Source of the DNA: Gemmatimonadota bacterium
Lineage (GTDB): Bacteria > Gemmatimonadota > Gemmatimonadetes > Longimicrobiales > Gaopeijiaceae
Assembly: GCA_022826565.1 (NCBI GenBank)
Contig: JAJDUP010000012.1
Coordinates: forward strand, 248,001-312,000
Reading direction: 5' to 3'
Length of the DNA stretch: 64,000 nt
The position numbers and the translations under genes are program-made. The notes under the pieces were generated by a model. The model was not told where the DNA came from. It saw nothing but the letters and a program-made list of their open reading frames with translations, and ran no database searches. Shown piece after piece: positions 44,432 through 52,770 of this stretch (the stretch's first letter is position 1; every line of letters begins with the position of its first letter).

Positions 44432-44839
44432 ATGCGCCTGAATCGTTGGATTACCAGACTGTCATTCGTTGCCGCCTTCGCGTTGGTGTCGAGCCTTGGC
44501 GCCTGTGCCAGCGGCGGCGGGGGTTCCAGCGGGCCGCGGCGGAACCCCAATCTGATCACCGCCGAGGAGTTGGCGGAGTATACGACGCTGACGGCGATCG
44601 ATGTCGTGCGCCGTCTGCGGCCGCGCTGGCTGACCGGCCGCGGCGCGGGAACGGGCGGTTCGAATATGCCGCAGCTGATCCTGGATGGGGCCCGCATGGG
44701 GGACGCTGCAAACGGCTTGCGCTCCATTTCCGTCTCCACCATTTCGGAGATGCAGTACCTGAACGCCTCCGATGCCACGATGCGCTACGGGACGAACTAC
44801 CCCGGAGGGGCGATCGTCGTTACGAGTCGGACCCGGTAG
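44432..44839 (+). CDS. Small lipoprotein resembling a TonB-receptor plug domain
   Basis: 135 residues from ATG 44432, AAGGAG 6 bases upstream. Signal ends at SSLGAC (Cys25), followed by a Gly/Ser linker. The end, LDGARMGDAANGLRSISVST then MRYGTNYPGGAIVVTSR, follows the pattern of the TonB-dependent receptor plug (VDGV...YG...GVIIITT), but no barrel follows. It may interact with outer-membrane receptors. Similarity is by pattern only. Confidence 0.75.
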   Translation: MRLNRWITRLSFVAAFALVSSLGACASGGGGSSGPRRNPNLITAEELAEYTTLTAIDVVRRLRPRWLTGRGAGTGGSNMPQLILDGARMGDAANGLRSISVSTISEMQYLNASDATMRYGTNYPGGAIVVTSRTR

Positions 44840-46025
44840 GCCCGAGTCGCAGGAACCGCCGGGCGAAATCGGCGAGGACCCGGGCGCAGCTCCGGATCTC
44901 CCTCACGCTCACCCACTCCTCGTCGGCGTGCGCCTGTGCGATCGATCCGGGGCCGAAGCAGACCGCGGGCGTTCCGGTCTCGTTGAGGAAGCAGGCGTCG
45001 ACCCAGGCCGACATTCCCTTCACGGTGCCGGGAAGGCCCGCGTCCGCGCACGCCCGCTTGAGGCCTGACACCAGCACGGAGTCCTCCGGCACCTCGGTCG
45101 CTGCCCGGTAGAGCCCGGCCTCGATCCAGGCGTTGAGGGCGCGGCAATTGCCCTTCGCCCGCTCCAGCACCTCGGTGGCCTCGATCATCACGCTCTCGGC
45201 CGTCTCCCCCGGCAGCGTCCGCCGTTCGATCACGAGATGGCACCGGTCCGGGTAGACCGACGGCGCGCTTCCCCCGGTGATCGTGCCGGCGTGGAGCGAC
45301 GCGGGACCCAGCAGCGGGTGACCCGTCTGCCGCGCGAGCCGGCGCGCCTCTTCCTCGAACGCGACCAGTACATGCCCCATGTGCGCGATCGCGTCGATCC
45401 CGAGCTCGGGCCGCGACCCGTGCGCGGCACGCCCCCGCGCATGCGCGTCGATCCAGAGGAACCCCTTGTGGGCCGGCATGATCGCGAGGCTGGTGGGCTC
45501 GCACACGACGGCGGCATCCGCCTTGGTGCCGGCCGCGACCAGCGCCTCCATCCCCAGCGACGCGTGCTCCTCGTCGGCGGTCAGGGCGACGATCAGCTCG
45601 CCGGGGATCTCCGCGTCGGCCAACTCGGCGGCCGCGGCCAGCGCGCAGGCGACCCCCGACTTCATGTCGGCCGCGCCCCGCCCGTAAATGCGCCCCTCGC
45701 GAAGCGCACCGGAAAACGGCGCCGTCATTCCGGCGACCCCCACCGTGTCCAGATGCCCGTTCAGCAGCAGCGACGGACCCTCGCCCGCGCCGCGCCGCGC
45801 CACCACGTTCCAGCGTCCCGGGACGATTTCGCTGCGAACCGGCTTGTATCCCCATTCGCCGAGCCACCCGGCGACCAGTTCGGCGGCCGCCCCCTCGCCC
45901 GCCCCACCCGCTTCCAGCACCGGATTCACCGAAGGCGTCCGCACCAGCGCCTGGGTCATCGCCACCGGGTCGGCGCGCATCCCCGGGCGCTTCGCCCCGC
46001 CCGCACCTGATTCGTTTCCAGTCAC
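44820..46025 (-). CDS. M20-family metallopeptidase (ArgE/DapE-like)
   Basis: About 401 residues from GTG 46025; GTG 46067 and ATG 45980 are alternatives and no start has a good ribosome site. Zinc ligands: LLNGHLDTVG, YGRGAADMKSG, ADEEHA (catalytic Glu pair) and CEPTS. A dimerisation domain follows (GRAAHGSRPELGIDAI). Substrates of the family are N-acyl amino acids or succinyl-diaminopimelate. No signal peptide. Its 3' end overlaps the plug-like lipoprotein gene by 20 bases. Confidence 0.9.
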   Translation of the reverse strand: MTGNESGAGGAKRPGMRADPVAMTQALVRTPSVNPVLEAGGAGEGAAAELVAGWLGEWGYKPVRSEIVPGRWNVVARRGAGEGPSLLLNGHLDTVGVAGMTAPFSGALREGRIYGRGAADMKSGVACALAAAAELADAEIPGELIVALTADEEHASLGMEALVAAGTKADAAVVCEPTSLAIMPAHKGFLWIDAHARGRAAHGSRPELGIDAIAHMGHVLVAFEEEARRLARQTGHPLLGPASLHAGTITGGSAPSVYPDRCHLVIERRTLPGETAESVMIEATEVLERAKGNCRALNAWIEAGLYRAATEVPEDSVLVSGLKRACADAGLPGTVKGMSAWVDACFLNETGTPAVCFGPGSIAQAHADEEWVSVREIRSCARVLADFARRFLRLGPTGSDS

Positions 46026-46254
46026 CTTGTGTCCATTTTTCGGCTGAAAGTAGGGAAAACGGTACACCTTCCCGGACCGGCCGCCTGGCGCCGCCTGAAC
46101 GTCGCGATCGGCGATATGGTCAATCGAAATATGGCGATTCCCGGCTTGCGGGGCTCGGGCCGACGAGCCCGTCCAGCAAGTGGCACGGAACTTGCTCGCT
46201 GGCGGCGGTACGAGTCACGCGGATCTGCCGCGCACTCACGGACACTCAGACCAC

Positions 46255-46260
46255 AGGAGG
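46255..46260 (+). promoter_or_regulatory. Shine-Dalgarno AGGAGG that points to an ATT start
   Basis: A full AGGAGG, 5 bases before ATT at 46266. No ATG, GTG or TTG sits at the right distance; the next TTG (46275) is 14 bases away. Confidence 0.55.
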
Positions 46261-46265
46261 GAGCT

Positions 46266-46442
46266 ATTCGCAAGTTGACTGTCAATCTGCTGGGCGCCGC
46301 TGCGTTGTTCGCCGGCGTAGCTCTCCTCCGTCAGGGAACCCACCGGCCCGACCCGCCCCAGGCAAAGGTCGATGACGTTCCTCCGGGCGAGACGGTTCCT
46401 GGCAAGATCAGGCTCGAGAGGCTGAGGGAACTCGGCATCTAG
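46266..46442 (+). CDS. Small exported protein with probable ATT start
   Basis: 58 residues when read from ATT 46266: (I)RKLTVNLLGAAALFAGVALL, a basic-then-hydrophobic signal-like N-terminus, followed by a charged Pro-rich tail ending KIRLERLRELGI. The start is set by AGGAGG at 46255-46260. TTG 46275 would give a protein without the initial Arg-Lys. It is followed by a strong terminator at 46511. Function unknown; the peptide is not recognised as a known family. Confidence 0.5.
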   Translation: MRKLTVNLLGAAALFAGVALLRQGTHRPDPPQAKVDDVPPGETVPGKIRLERLRELGI

Positions 46443-46510
46443 GTTGGCCCGCGGCGCGCCCCCGCGCCCAGCGGCTGACCGCCCGTCGTCGGAGCGAGAC
46501 GACCCAGGAA

Positions 46511-46538
46511 GGGGGGCGACCCGAACAGGTCGCCCCCC
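46511..46538. terminator. Strong hairpin terminator between convergent genes
   Basis: GGGGGGCGACC (46511-46521) pairs perfectly with GGTCGCCCCCC (46528-46538), an 11-bp stem with loop CGAACA. A T-containing tail (TTCGCTGTTTTC) follows on the plus strand. It separates the small exported protein from the ferredoxin gene and could serve both. Confidence 0.8.
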
Positions 46539-46572
46539 TTCGCTGTTTTCGGGAACGTCCGGCGCCCGGCCG

Positions 46573-46806
46573 CTACTCGAAGTGCACCGCGTTCTTCTCG
46601 ATGTAGTCGGACCACTCCGGCGGCACATCGGTGTCGGGGAAGATGGCCTGCACGGGGCATTCCGGCTCGCACGCACCGCAGTCGATACACTCGTCCGGGT
46701 GAATGAGATACTGCTCGCCTGCCTCGTAGATGCAGTCCACCGGACACACCTCGACGCAACTGGCGTCCTTGGTGCCGATGCAGGGTTCGGTGATGATGTA
46801 TGTCAA
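46573..46806 (-). CDS. fdxA: Seven-iron ferredoxin (3Fe-4S/4Fe-4S)
   Basis: 77 residues from TTG 46806 (AGAGG 5 bases upstream). The N-terminal [22 protein letters not shown] and the second cluster set [12 protein letters not shown] match the 7Fe bacterial ferredoxin that carries electrons in the cytosol; Cys8/Cys16/Cys20 and the four Cys of the second set are in place. The C-terminal [13 protein letters not shown] is typical. Monocistronic. Confidence 0.94.
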   Translation of the reverse strand: MTYIITEPCIGTKDASCVEVCPVDCIYEAGEQYLIHPDECIDCGACEPECPVQAIFPDTDVPPEWSDYIEKNAVHFE

Positions 46807-46927
46807 TACGACCTCTTGGTTTCTGCCGTCATTGCAAACCGCTGTAGATGATTGCGCAACTTGCGGCGGGTGGCAACCCTTCCGGGCGCCAGGGAGTCCG
46901 TGAATGAACCCGCGCGTGCACCGACTC

Positions 46928-47788
46928 CTACCCCAACCGTCGAAAGTGGGACAGCGTGGCGGTCACGGCGGCGTCGAGCCCCGGCGTCACCCCGTCGAGC
47001 GGGTGCACCGCCTCGAAAGTGTGTCCCGAGCCCTCGACCACCTCCAGCGTCGTGCGCCGGCCCACCCGCGCGAGGTGCCGGGCTTCCACCACGGACACCG
47101 TCTCGTCCCTGGACCCGTGCACGATGAGCCACGGCGCCGCCACCCTGCCCGCCGCGGCGATCACGTCGAACCGCTCGCGATTCGTCTCGAGGTCCTCCCA
47201 CACCGACCTGTCCAGCGGCATGTCCTGGCCAGTGCGCGCGTTCGCGACATAGACGACGCCGCTGCGCCGCCACTCCTCGATCCACTCCGCCGGCCAGCGC
47301 TGGAAGGTCGACACGGCCGCCCACGTCACCAGTGATGCGACAGCATCATGATGTTCCGATGCGGTGATGATGCTCGTGCCGCCTCCGCGGCTGTGCCCCA
47401 GCACCCCAACCGCCGCCGGGCGCGTGCCGCCGCTCCACTCCCCCGCCGCCAGCCGCTCCAGCATCCAGCGCACGTCGTCCACCTCGTGGCTGAGCGTGTT
47501 GCGGCCGAAGGCGTCCAGGTCGGTGAAGTCGAGGAGGTTCGGGCCGATCCCGTTGCGCGAGCCGTTGAAGGAGACGACGAGGTGGCCGTCGGCGGCGAGT
47601 CGCTCGCAGAGGTGGGGGAAGAAGCCCCAGTCCTTGAAGCCCTTGAAGCCATGCACGACCAGCACCGCCGTGCGGGGTTCGCTCCCGGCGACGCGGCGGA
47701 CATCGAAACGGATGACTTCGCCGTGCGGGGGCGTCGTTTCGCCGCGGGTGAGGACCACGGAGCCGGTGTTCACTGGTCTCCTCGCCAT
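46928..47788 (-). CDS. Alpha/beta hydrolase (dienelactone-hydrolase-like)
   Basis: 286 residues from ATG 47788; it overlaps the upstream adenosyltransferase by 19 bases. Core motifs: [17 protein letters not shown] (oxyanion), nucleophile GHSRGGG, acid in [10 protein letters not shown], and His in [12 protein letters not shown]. No signal peptide. The Gly-rich elbow and HGFKG(F/W)KDWGFF motif fit the group of prolyl-oligopeptidase-like esterases; substrate unknown. Confidence 0.88.
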   Translation of the reverse strand: MARRPVNTGSVVLTRGETTPPHGEVIRFDVRRVAGSEPRTAVLVVHGFKGFKDWGFFPHLCERLAADGHLVVSFNGSRNGIGPNLLDFTDLDAFGRNTLSHEVDDVRWMLERLAAGEWSGGTRPAAVGVLGHSRGGGTSIITASEHHDAVASLVTWAAVSTFQRWPAEWIEEWRRSGVVYVANARTGQDMPLDRSVWEDLETNRERFDVIAAAGRVAAPWLIVHGSRDETVSVVEARHLARVGRRTTLEVVEGSGHTFEAVHPLDGVTPGLDAAVTATLSHFRRLG

Positions 47789-48327
47789 TCCACGTCTCCC
47801 TTGCCCGCGCGGTGGTTTTCGAGGCGCGCCGCGGCGAAGAGGTAGTCCGAGAGGCGGTTCAAGTAGCGGACCACATCGGGGTCGACGGCCGACCGCCGCG
47901 CCAGCGTCACGACCCGCCGCTCGGCCCGCCTGCAGACGGCGCGCGCGTGGTGGAGGTGGCTGGCCCCCGCCGTGCCCGCGGGGAGGATGAAGTGCCGCAC
48001 GCTCCCCGTAACCTCCTCGGCGGCGTCGATCCACGCCTCCATCTCGCCGATGCGCCCGAGGGGCAGATCGGGGAGCGACGGCGCCGGGCGGCCCTCGCGG
48101 GGCGGTGGGGTCGCGAGGCGCGCGCCCAGGGCGAACAGGTCGCTCTGCAGCAGGCTCAACCGGGTGAGGGTGCCGCCGTCCCGCACATGGGCGCGGGCTG
48201 TGCCGAGGACGGCGCACATCTCATCCACAGTCCCGTAGGCCTCGACGCGCGCGTCGTCCTTGGGCACCCTTCCGCCGCCGAAGAGACCCGTGTCCCCGCC
48301 GTCGCCGCGCCTGGTGTAGATCTTCAT
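47770..48327 (-). CDS. Cob(I)yrinic acid a,c-diamide adenosyltransferase, PduO type
   Basis: 185 residues. It makes adenosylcobalamin from cob(I)alamin and ATP. N-terminal ATP loop KIYTRRGDGGDTGLFGGGRVPK, then VEAYGTVDEMCAVLG, FILPAGTAGASHLHHARAVCRRAERR and RYLNRLSDYLFAAAR are the PduO signature blocks. ATG 48327 shares one base with the stop of the preceding small gene (TGATG), so they are coupled. Confidence 0.95.
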   Translation of the reverse strand: MKIYTRRGDGGDTGLFGGGRVPKDDARVEAYGTVDEMCAVLGTARAHVRDGGTLTRLSLLQSDLFALGARLATPPPREGRPAPSLPDLPLGRIGEMEAWIDAAEEVTGSVRHFILPAGTAGASHLHHARAVCRRAERRVVTLARRSAVDPDVVRYLNRLSDYLFAAARLENHRAGKGDVEWRGDQ

Positions 48328-48581
48328 CAGGGGCGGAGCTTCGTGAACCTGCGGATGGCCATCGCCTTGTCGAGCAGGCTCGATTCGGGCGCTTCCTCCT
48401 CCCCGCCCAGGCTGGCGAGGGCGTCGCGCACGTCCAGCATGACCTCGAGCATGACCTGGTCGCGCTGAAAGCCGAAGTCCAGCGCCTCCATGCGCGACCG
48501 GTCGCCCGACCTGTCCGCCTTCTGGAACGCCTCCGTGTAGACGCCCTCGAGGCTCCCGATGATTTTCGATCTCGTTCGCAT
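48327..48581 (-). CDS. Small helical protein of unknown function
   Basis: 84 residues, MRTRSKIIGSLEGVYTEAFQ then a mostly helical, charged sequence with EVMLDVRDALASLGGEEEAP. No family recognised. Coupled to the adenosyltransferase gene by a TGATG overlap, and on the same strand as the hydrolase downstream, so it may belong to that operon. Confidence 0.65.
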   Translation of the reverse strand: MRTRSKIIGSLEGVYTEAFQKADRSGDRSRMEALDFGFQRDQVMLEVMLDVRDALASLGGEEEAPESSLLDKAMAIRRFTKLRP

Positions 48582-48736
48582 TCCGATCTGCCTGCCGGTC
48601 GTGGGCCGTGGTGGGGAGCCGGCGGCGTGTGCAGCCGCCCGCCCGCCCGTATATCTTGAAGGGTAGCGGCATCCGAGCGCACCTGGCGAACGCCGCCACG
48701 GAAGCGCCCCACCCCGCGATCCCGGGACCGAAGGAA

Positions 48737-49222
48737 ATGGTGAATCTCAAGGAGCCGGAGGCCTTCGGAGGCGAGCCCTCCGCCGAAGTCGTCGCCAGGG
48801 CGAACGAACTGTACTGGCACTCCGACGAGAGTGTCAACGCGCTGGCGCGGGAGCTCGATCTCTCCAAGGGCGCGCTCTACGAGGCCATCGTTCCGCTCCC
48901 CGCCGGGCTGCGCTGCCCCGCAAGGGACTGCGAGCTGTCGTACCCGAACCGGACGGCCCGCGACCGCGGCTTCGTCTCGTGCACGATCTGCGGGTTCGAA
49001 GACGAGGAGGACCGGGTGCGCATCCACCTGGAGATCGAGGCCGAAGGCGACGCCACCGAGCCCGCGGCGCCCCAGGTCGCCCCCAATCCCGCGCCGCACG
49101 GTGCGGTCCCGCAGCTCCCCGATCCGCCTCCGTCCCGCAAGCTCGAGACGCTCCTGGCCACATCGGCGCTGCTGGGCCTGGCGGCCGGACTGATCCTGGG
49201 CGGCCTCATCCGGCGGCGGTAA
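48737..49222 (+). CDS. HTH/zinc-ribbon protein with C-terminal membrane helix
   Basis: 161 residues. An HTH-like segment (SVNALARELDLSKGALYEAIVPLP, about 32-56) precedes a four-Cys zinc ribbon (CPARDC ... CTICG, about 61-95). After an acidic and Pro-rich linker comes a C-terminal helix LLATSALLGLAAGLILGGLI. This looks like a membrane-tethered transcription or sensor protein. ATG 48737 or the next codon GTG could start it. It overlaps the RDD gene by one base (TAATG). Confidence 0.75.
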   Translation: MVNLKEPEAFGGEPSAEVVARANELYWHSDESVNALARELDLSKGALYEAIVPLPAGLRCPARDCELSYPNRTARDRGFVSCTICGFEDEEDRVRIHLEIEAEGDATEPAAPQVAPNPAPHGAVPQLPDPPPSRKLETLLATSALLGLAAGLILGGLIRRR

Positions 49223-50265
49223 TGCGGCCGGAGGCCGTTTCCGGCGACCCGCGCTCGATCGTCACGCCGGACGCGTTCTCGGTCACGCCCGAGCTCCTCG
49301 GCACCCCGCTCGCCGAACCCTGGCGGCGCTTCGCCGCGCTCATGGTGGACCTCGTCCTGATCGGGTTCCTCCAGCTGCTCGGCTGGCGCGTGCTGGGCGG
49401 GCTCGTCGGGCTGACGCTCTTCCGCATGGCCACGAAACGCCCGGACGGCACGGCGGGCGGCCCGGTGCGCAAGATCGCGTTGGGCTGCTCGGGCGCCTTC
49501 GTGCTGATGCTGGCGATCGGCGTCACCTTCATCCCGTCGCTGGTGAGGATGGCGGCACCCGGCGGCGACCTCCCGATCGCGGTGCAGCTCGGCGGAGACA
49601 GCATCGTGGGCGGGGCCGCCGCCGATACGATGGATCTGGACGAGCTCGCCGAGACCCTGCTGCAGGGCGTGGTGGCGGGGGCAGGCGCCGACACGGCCGG
49701 CGAGGGCGCGGCCGCCGCGAACATCGCCGGTCTCGTGGAGGAAATCGTGGAGGCGGCGGACGACATCCAGACCCGCGACGAAAGGATCGAGGAGCTCGAG
49801 GCACAGCTGGCGGAGGCCGAGCGGCCGTCGACGCTCTTCACGTGGATCCGCGACGCGGCCGACGAAGCCGGGCTGATCTTCGGCTGGGGCACCATCTATC
49901 TCACCCTGTTCCTGGCGCTGTGGGGCGGCCGCACGCCGGGCAAGAAGCTGTTTGGGCTGCGCGTGGTGCGCCTGAACGGGCAGCCGCTCGGGCTGTACAT
50001 GTCGCTGGAGCGGGCCGGCGGCTACGCGGCGGGGCTGGCCACCGGGCTGCTCGGCTTCGCGCAGGTGTGGTGGGACCCGAACCGCCAGGCGATTCACGAC
50101 AAGGTCGCCGAGACGGTGGTCGTGCGCGAGGGGCTGCCGAGAAGGGTGTACGGGGGGCGGGGCGGCGGCGCGGGGGTGGCGGAAGCCGTGGGGACAGGGC
50201 AGGATTCGGGTGGCGGACGCGGCGGCTCGGAGGGTGGCGCGGCCGGACATAATGCAGACAGATGA
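49222..50265 (+). CDS. RDD-family membrane protein with coiled-coil insert
   Basis: 347 residues from ATG 49222. RDD halves: LAEPWRRFAALMVDLVLIGFLQLLGW at about 30-56, and GWGTIYLTLFLALWGGRTPGKKLFGLRVV plus FAQVWWDPNRQAIHDKVAETVVV further on. Between them is a helical, Glu-rich stretch (TRDERIEELEAQLAEAE) that could form a coiled coil. A Gly-rich tail ends the protein. RDD proteins are of uncertain function, some linked to ion transport. Coupled to the zinc-ribbon protein. Confidence 0.85.
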   Translation: MRPEAVSGDPRSIVTPDAFSVTPELLGTPLAEPWRRFAALMVDLVLIGFLQLLGWRVLGGLVGLTLFRMATKRPDGTAGGPVRKIALGCSGAFVLMLAIGVTFIPSLVRMAAPGGDLPIAVQLGGDSIVGGAAADTMDLDELAETLLQGVVAGAGADTAGEGAAAANIAGLVEEIVEAADDIQTRDERIEELEAQLAEAERPSTLFTWIRDAADEAGLIFGWGTIYLTLFLALWGGRTPGKKLFGLRVVRLNGQPLGLYMSLERAGGYAAGLATGLLGFAQVWWDPNRQAIHDKVAETVVVREGLPRRVYGGRGGGAGVAEAVGTGQDSGGGRGGSEGGAAGHNADR

Positions 50266-50281
50266 CAGGGAGCGGAATACG

Positions 50282-51064
50282 GTGACAGGCAAGGACGAAC
50301 GCAGATGGTGGGGCCGCGCCGCGGTGGCGGGGCTTGCGGTGGTGGTCGTGACGGGGTGCGGCGGTGGCGGTGGTGAGGGGGGCGGCGGGGCGGATGGGGG
50401 GGCGGGGGACGCGCCGGGCGGCGCGCGATCCCAGTCCATCCCGACCTCGATGCTCTCCGAGGGCGCAACGAGCGCGCTTCCCCCCGCGCAGGAGGTCCAG
50501 CTCGAGGATCTCGGGTTCGACATGGGCTCCGAAGACGCCCCGATCAAGGTCGTCGAGTTCAGCGACTACGGCTGCGGCTACTGCCGGCGCTTCCACACCG
50601 ACATCTTCCCCACCCTCAAGAAGGACTACGTCGACACGGGCCGCGTACACTGGAAGTACGTCACCTACGTGAGCGGCATGTTCGCCAACGGCATGGTCGC
50701 GGCCTTCGCGGCCGAGTGCGCCGGCGAGCAGGACCTCTTCCCTCCCATGAGCAAGCTCCTCTACGAGCGCCAGTCCGACTGGAAGGGCGAGGGCGAGCCC
50801 TACGAGGTGTTCGAGTCGATCGCCGAAGAGGTGGGCGTGAACACCGACCAGTTCCGCGCCTGCATCACCGAGCAGCGCCCCAGGCCCCGGGTGCGCAGCG
50901 GCATCCTGTCGGGGGCCCGGCTGGGCGTGCGGGGCACCCCGTCCTTCCTGATCAACGGGATCCCGTTCGTCGGCGCTCAGCCCATCGAACTGTGGGCCGA
51001 CATCTTCCAGGTCATCGAGGCGGAGGCCGGCCGGGATACGGGGGACGGCGGGGTGGGGTCCTGA
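50282..51064 (+). CDS. DsbA-like thiol oxidoreductase, lipoprotein
   Basis: 260 residues from GTG 50282 (GGGAG about 9 bases upstream); ATG 50252 is an alternative that overlaps the RDD gene. Signal ends at VVVVTGC, then a long Gly linker. Thioredoxin fold of the DsbA/DSBA-like type: VVEFSDYGCGYCRRFH with the redox motif CGYC, and the cis-Pro loop RGTPSFLING. A helical insert with Cys (AAECAG, RACITEQ) sits between. It works in the periplasm on disulfides. Confidence 0.9.
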   Translation: MTGKDERRWWGRAAVAGLAVVVVTGCGGGGGEGGGGADGGAGDAPGGARSQSIPTSMLSEGATSALPPAQEVQLEDLGFDMGSEDAPIKVVEFSDYGCGYCRRFHTDIFPTLKKDYVDTGRVHWKYVTYVSGMFANGMVAAFAAECAGEQDLFPPMSKLLYERQSDWKGEGEPYEVFESIAEEVGVNTDQFRACITEQRPRPRVRSGILSGARLGVRGTPSFLINGIPFVGAQPIELWADIFQVIEAEAGRDTGDGGVGS

Positions 51065-51353
51065 GCGACGCCGCCGCCCAGGACATGTACGTGGGCTGGC
51101 CGCTAGCCGCCCGGCTTGCTCGATGCCTATTGAATCCCTTTGAGTGCTCGATCATCCCGGGCATCTGTTGCGGGAATCTGCCCCTGGAGGACGCAGGGCA
51201 GGTTTCGCTTTGCCCCCGCCCCTCGGGCAACCCGGTACTGGCTTGCCCCATCTTCACGAACTCACCGTGTCCTCGTACTCGACGCGTCCCGACTCATCTC
51301 GCTCATCTTGATTATCGCTGGGTCCCTGGACGCACAAACCGAAGGATCATGAC

Positions 51354-52277
51354 ATGACAGAATTGCTATCCAGCCAGACCGTAGATTTCCTCAGCGGTGT
51401 TGTACTACCGGCGCTGTCCATTCTGGTCGCCCTTGCGACGCTAGTGTTCACCCTTCGGTGGGCGGCCCGGACGCTGACACGCAGTGTCACTCCACAAATC
51501 GAGTGCTACCTGCGCGTTCGCGAGTCCAGCCAAGTGTTCGATTTAGTGATTGCCAACTTCGGGCTGGGTAGCGCGTACCGTGTCGGTTTCCAACTTGAAG
51601 TTGATGAAGAAGATTTTGACGCCCACAACGTCGCCATGAAACAACGTGCTACGGACATTCCGTTTTCCGTAGTTGAACCCAGTGGACGGATCACCAATAT
51701 GTTCGGGTTCGGGCCGGCATTGCTGGGAAAAGACCCCCCCTTGAAACCGTTCAAGGCCACCGTAAAGTACGAATGGCAGCCATTTTGGTCTAGGCGGCGA
51801 CGGGTCGAAACGCGACGTTACGACATAGATGTGCGCCCCTTTTTGGGGCTGGTACCAGAGTGGAAGACGGATGAGGTCGCCGAGGCGCTGAAGGTGGAGC
51901 TGCCAAAAATCGCTAGAGCTATCGGGGCTACACAAAGACCTCCCGTACCGGCCGGCAGGAGGAGTAGTGGCCTCGCATTCTTTAGACGCATTGAGGGTTT
52001 GATGCCAGAGCTCTTCGCAGAGATGCGAGCCGATCTGACGTCCTTTCCAATGAAGCGTGAATTCATCGTGATGCCTAAGTTTGCAGTGTACAATGCAGGG
52101 CGAAAGAAGCCTCTCTCATACCACTACGAGGACCACGAGGATCTCGCGGACAAAGTTGGACTGCTGGTGAACGAGGGGGTTGTAACCGACATCACCTATA
52201 ACAACGTTGACCGATATGTGATGTCGGAGACTCTGGTCGAGTACTTGGAGGGGCGTGAATCGGGGAACTCGGAGTGA
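51354..52277 (+). CDS. Membrane-anchored protein of unknown function in low-GC island
   Basis: 307 residues. A single hydrophobic helix near the N-terminus (about 14-36, VVLPALSILVALATLVFTL), then a soluble body beginning TPQIECYLRVRES with strand-rich character and an acidic C-terminal part (YHYEDHEDLADKV). No known family recognised. GC is lower than in the flanking genes. The next gene starts inside its stop (GTGA), so the two form an operon. Position next to a TIR gene suggests a defence or accessory function. Confidence 0.7.
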   Translation: MTELLSSQTVDFLSGVVLPALSILVALATLVFTLRWAARTLTRSVTPQIECYLRVRESSQVFDLVIANFGLGSAYRVGFQLEVDEEDFDAHNVAMKQRATDIPFSVVEPSGRITNMFGFGPALLGKDPPLKPFKATVKYEWQPFWSRRRRVETRRYDIDVRPFLGLVPEWKTDEVAEALKVELPKIARAIGATQRPPVPAGRRSSGLAFFRRIEGLMPELFAEMRADLTSFPMKREFIVMPKFAVYNAGRKKPLSYHYEDHEDLADKVGLLVNEGVVTDITYNNVDRYVMSETLVEYLEGRESGNSE

Positions 52278-52744
52278 CTGAGGTCATTGCCATCGGCGCA
52301 GCCATCGCGGCGGTCAAGCACTTCGTTGATCTCGCTGGAAAGCTGGGGGACGGCCTTTCCAAGGAGCAAGCTGCGGCTATGTCCCAACTTTACGACAGTG
52401 TCTTAGACATACAGCAGCAGCTGCTTACGGCACAGAACAGAGAATACGACTTGCTCGCACGGTGCCGCGCTCTTGAGGAAGAGATCGCACACGCAAGGGA
52501 CTGGCAGGCGGAGAGCACTCGCTACGTCCTGCGAAGCGTAGATGGCGGGGTTGTCCGTCAGCAGAAGGCGAACGACGCTTCCGGAAGTCCACCTCATTGG
52601 CTATGCGCGAATTGCTTCGAGGAGCAAAGAAAGTCATACCTACAGAAGGACCCGAAGATCGTGGATGGCAGGCACGTCTGGAAATGCCCACGTTGCACCA
52701 CTGCGGTCCTGGTTGACCAAGGTGCCGAGTTGGGGATTGTCTAA
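52274..52744 (+). CDS. Coiled-coil zinc-ribbon protein of unknown function
   Basis: 156 residues from GTG 52274. An Ala-rich amphipathic N-terminus (AIGAAIAAVKHFVDLAGKLG) is followed by a heptad-like helix (SVLDIQQQLLTAQNREYDLL) and a C-terminal four-Cys zinc ribbon (LCANCF ... KCPRCT). Together with the upstream membrane protein it forms a two-gene operon of unknown role. The TIR gene ends 27 bases further on, facing it. Confidence 0.7.
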   Translation: MTEVIAIGAAIAAVKHFVDLAGKLGDGLSKEQAAAMSQLYDSVLDIQQQLLTAQNREYDLLARCRALEEEIAHARDWQAESTRYVLRSVDGGVVRQQKANDASGSPPHWLCANCFEEQRKSYLQKDPKIVDGRHVWKCPRCTTAVLVDQGAELGIV

Positions 52745-52770
52745 ACTAGCAACCGAGGGCATGTGGGTTT

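Noticed and set aside
51065-51353. tRNA or small RNA in the 289-base gap before the low-GC island
   Set aside because: No cloverleaf and only weak short hairpins; nothing supportable seen.
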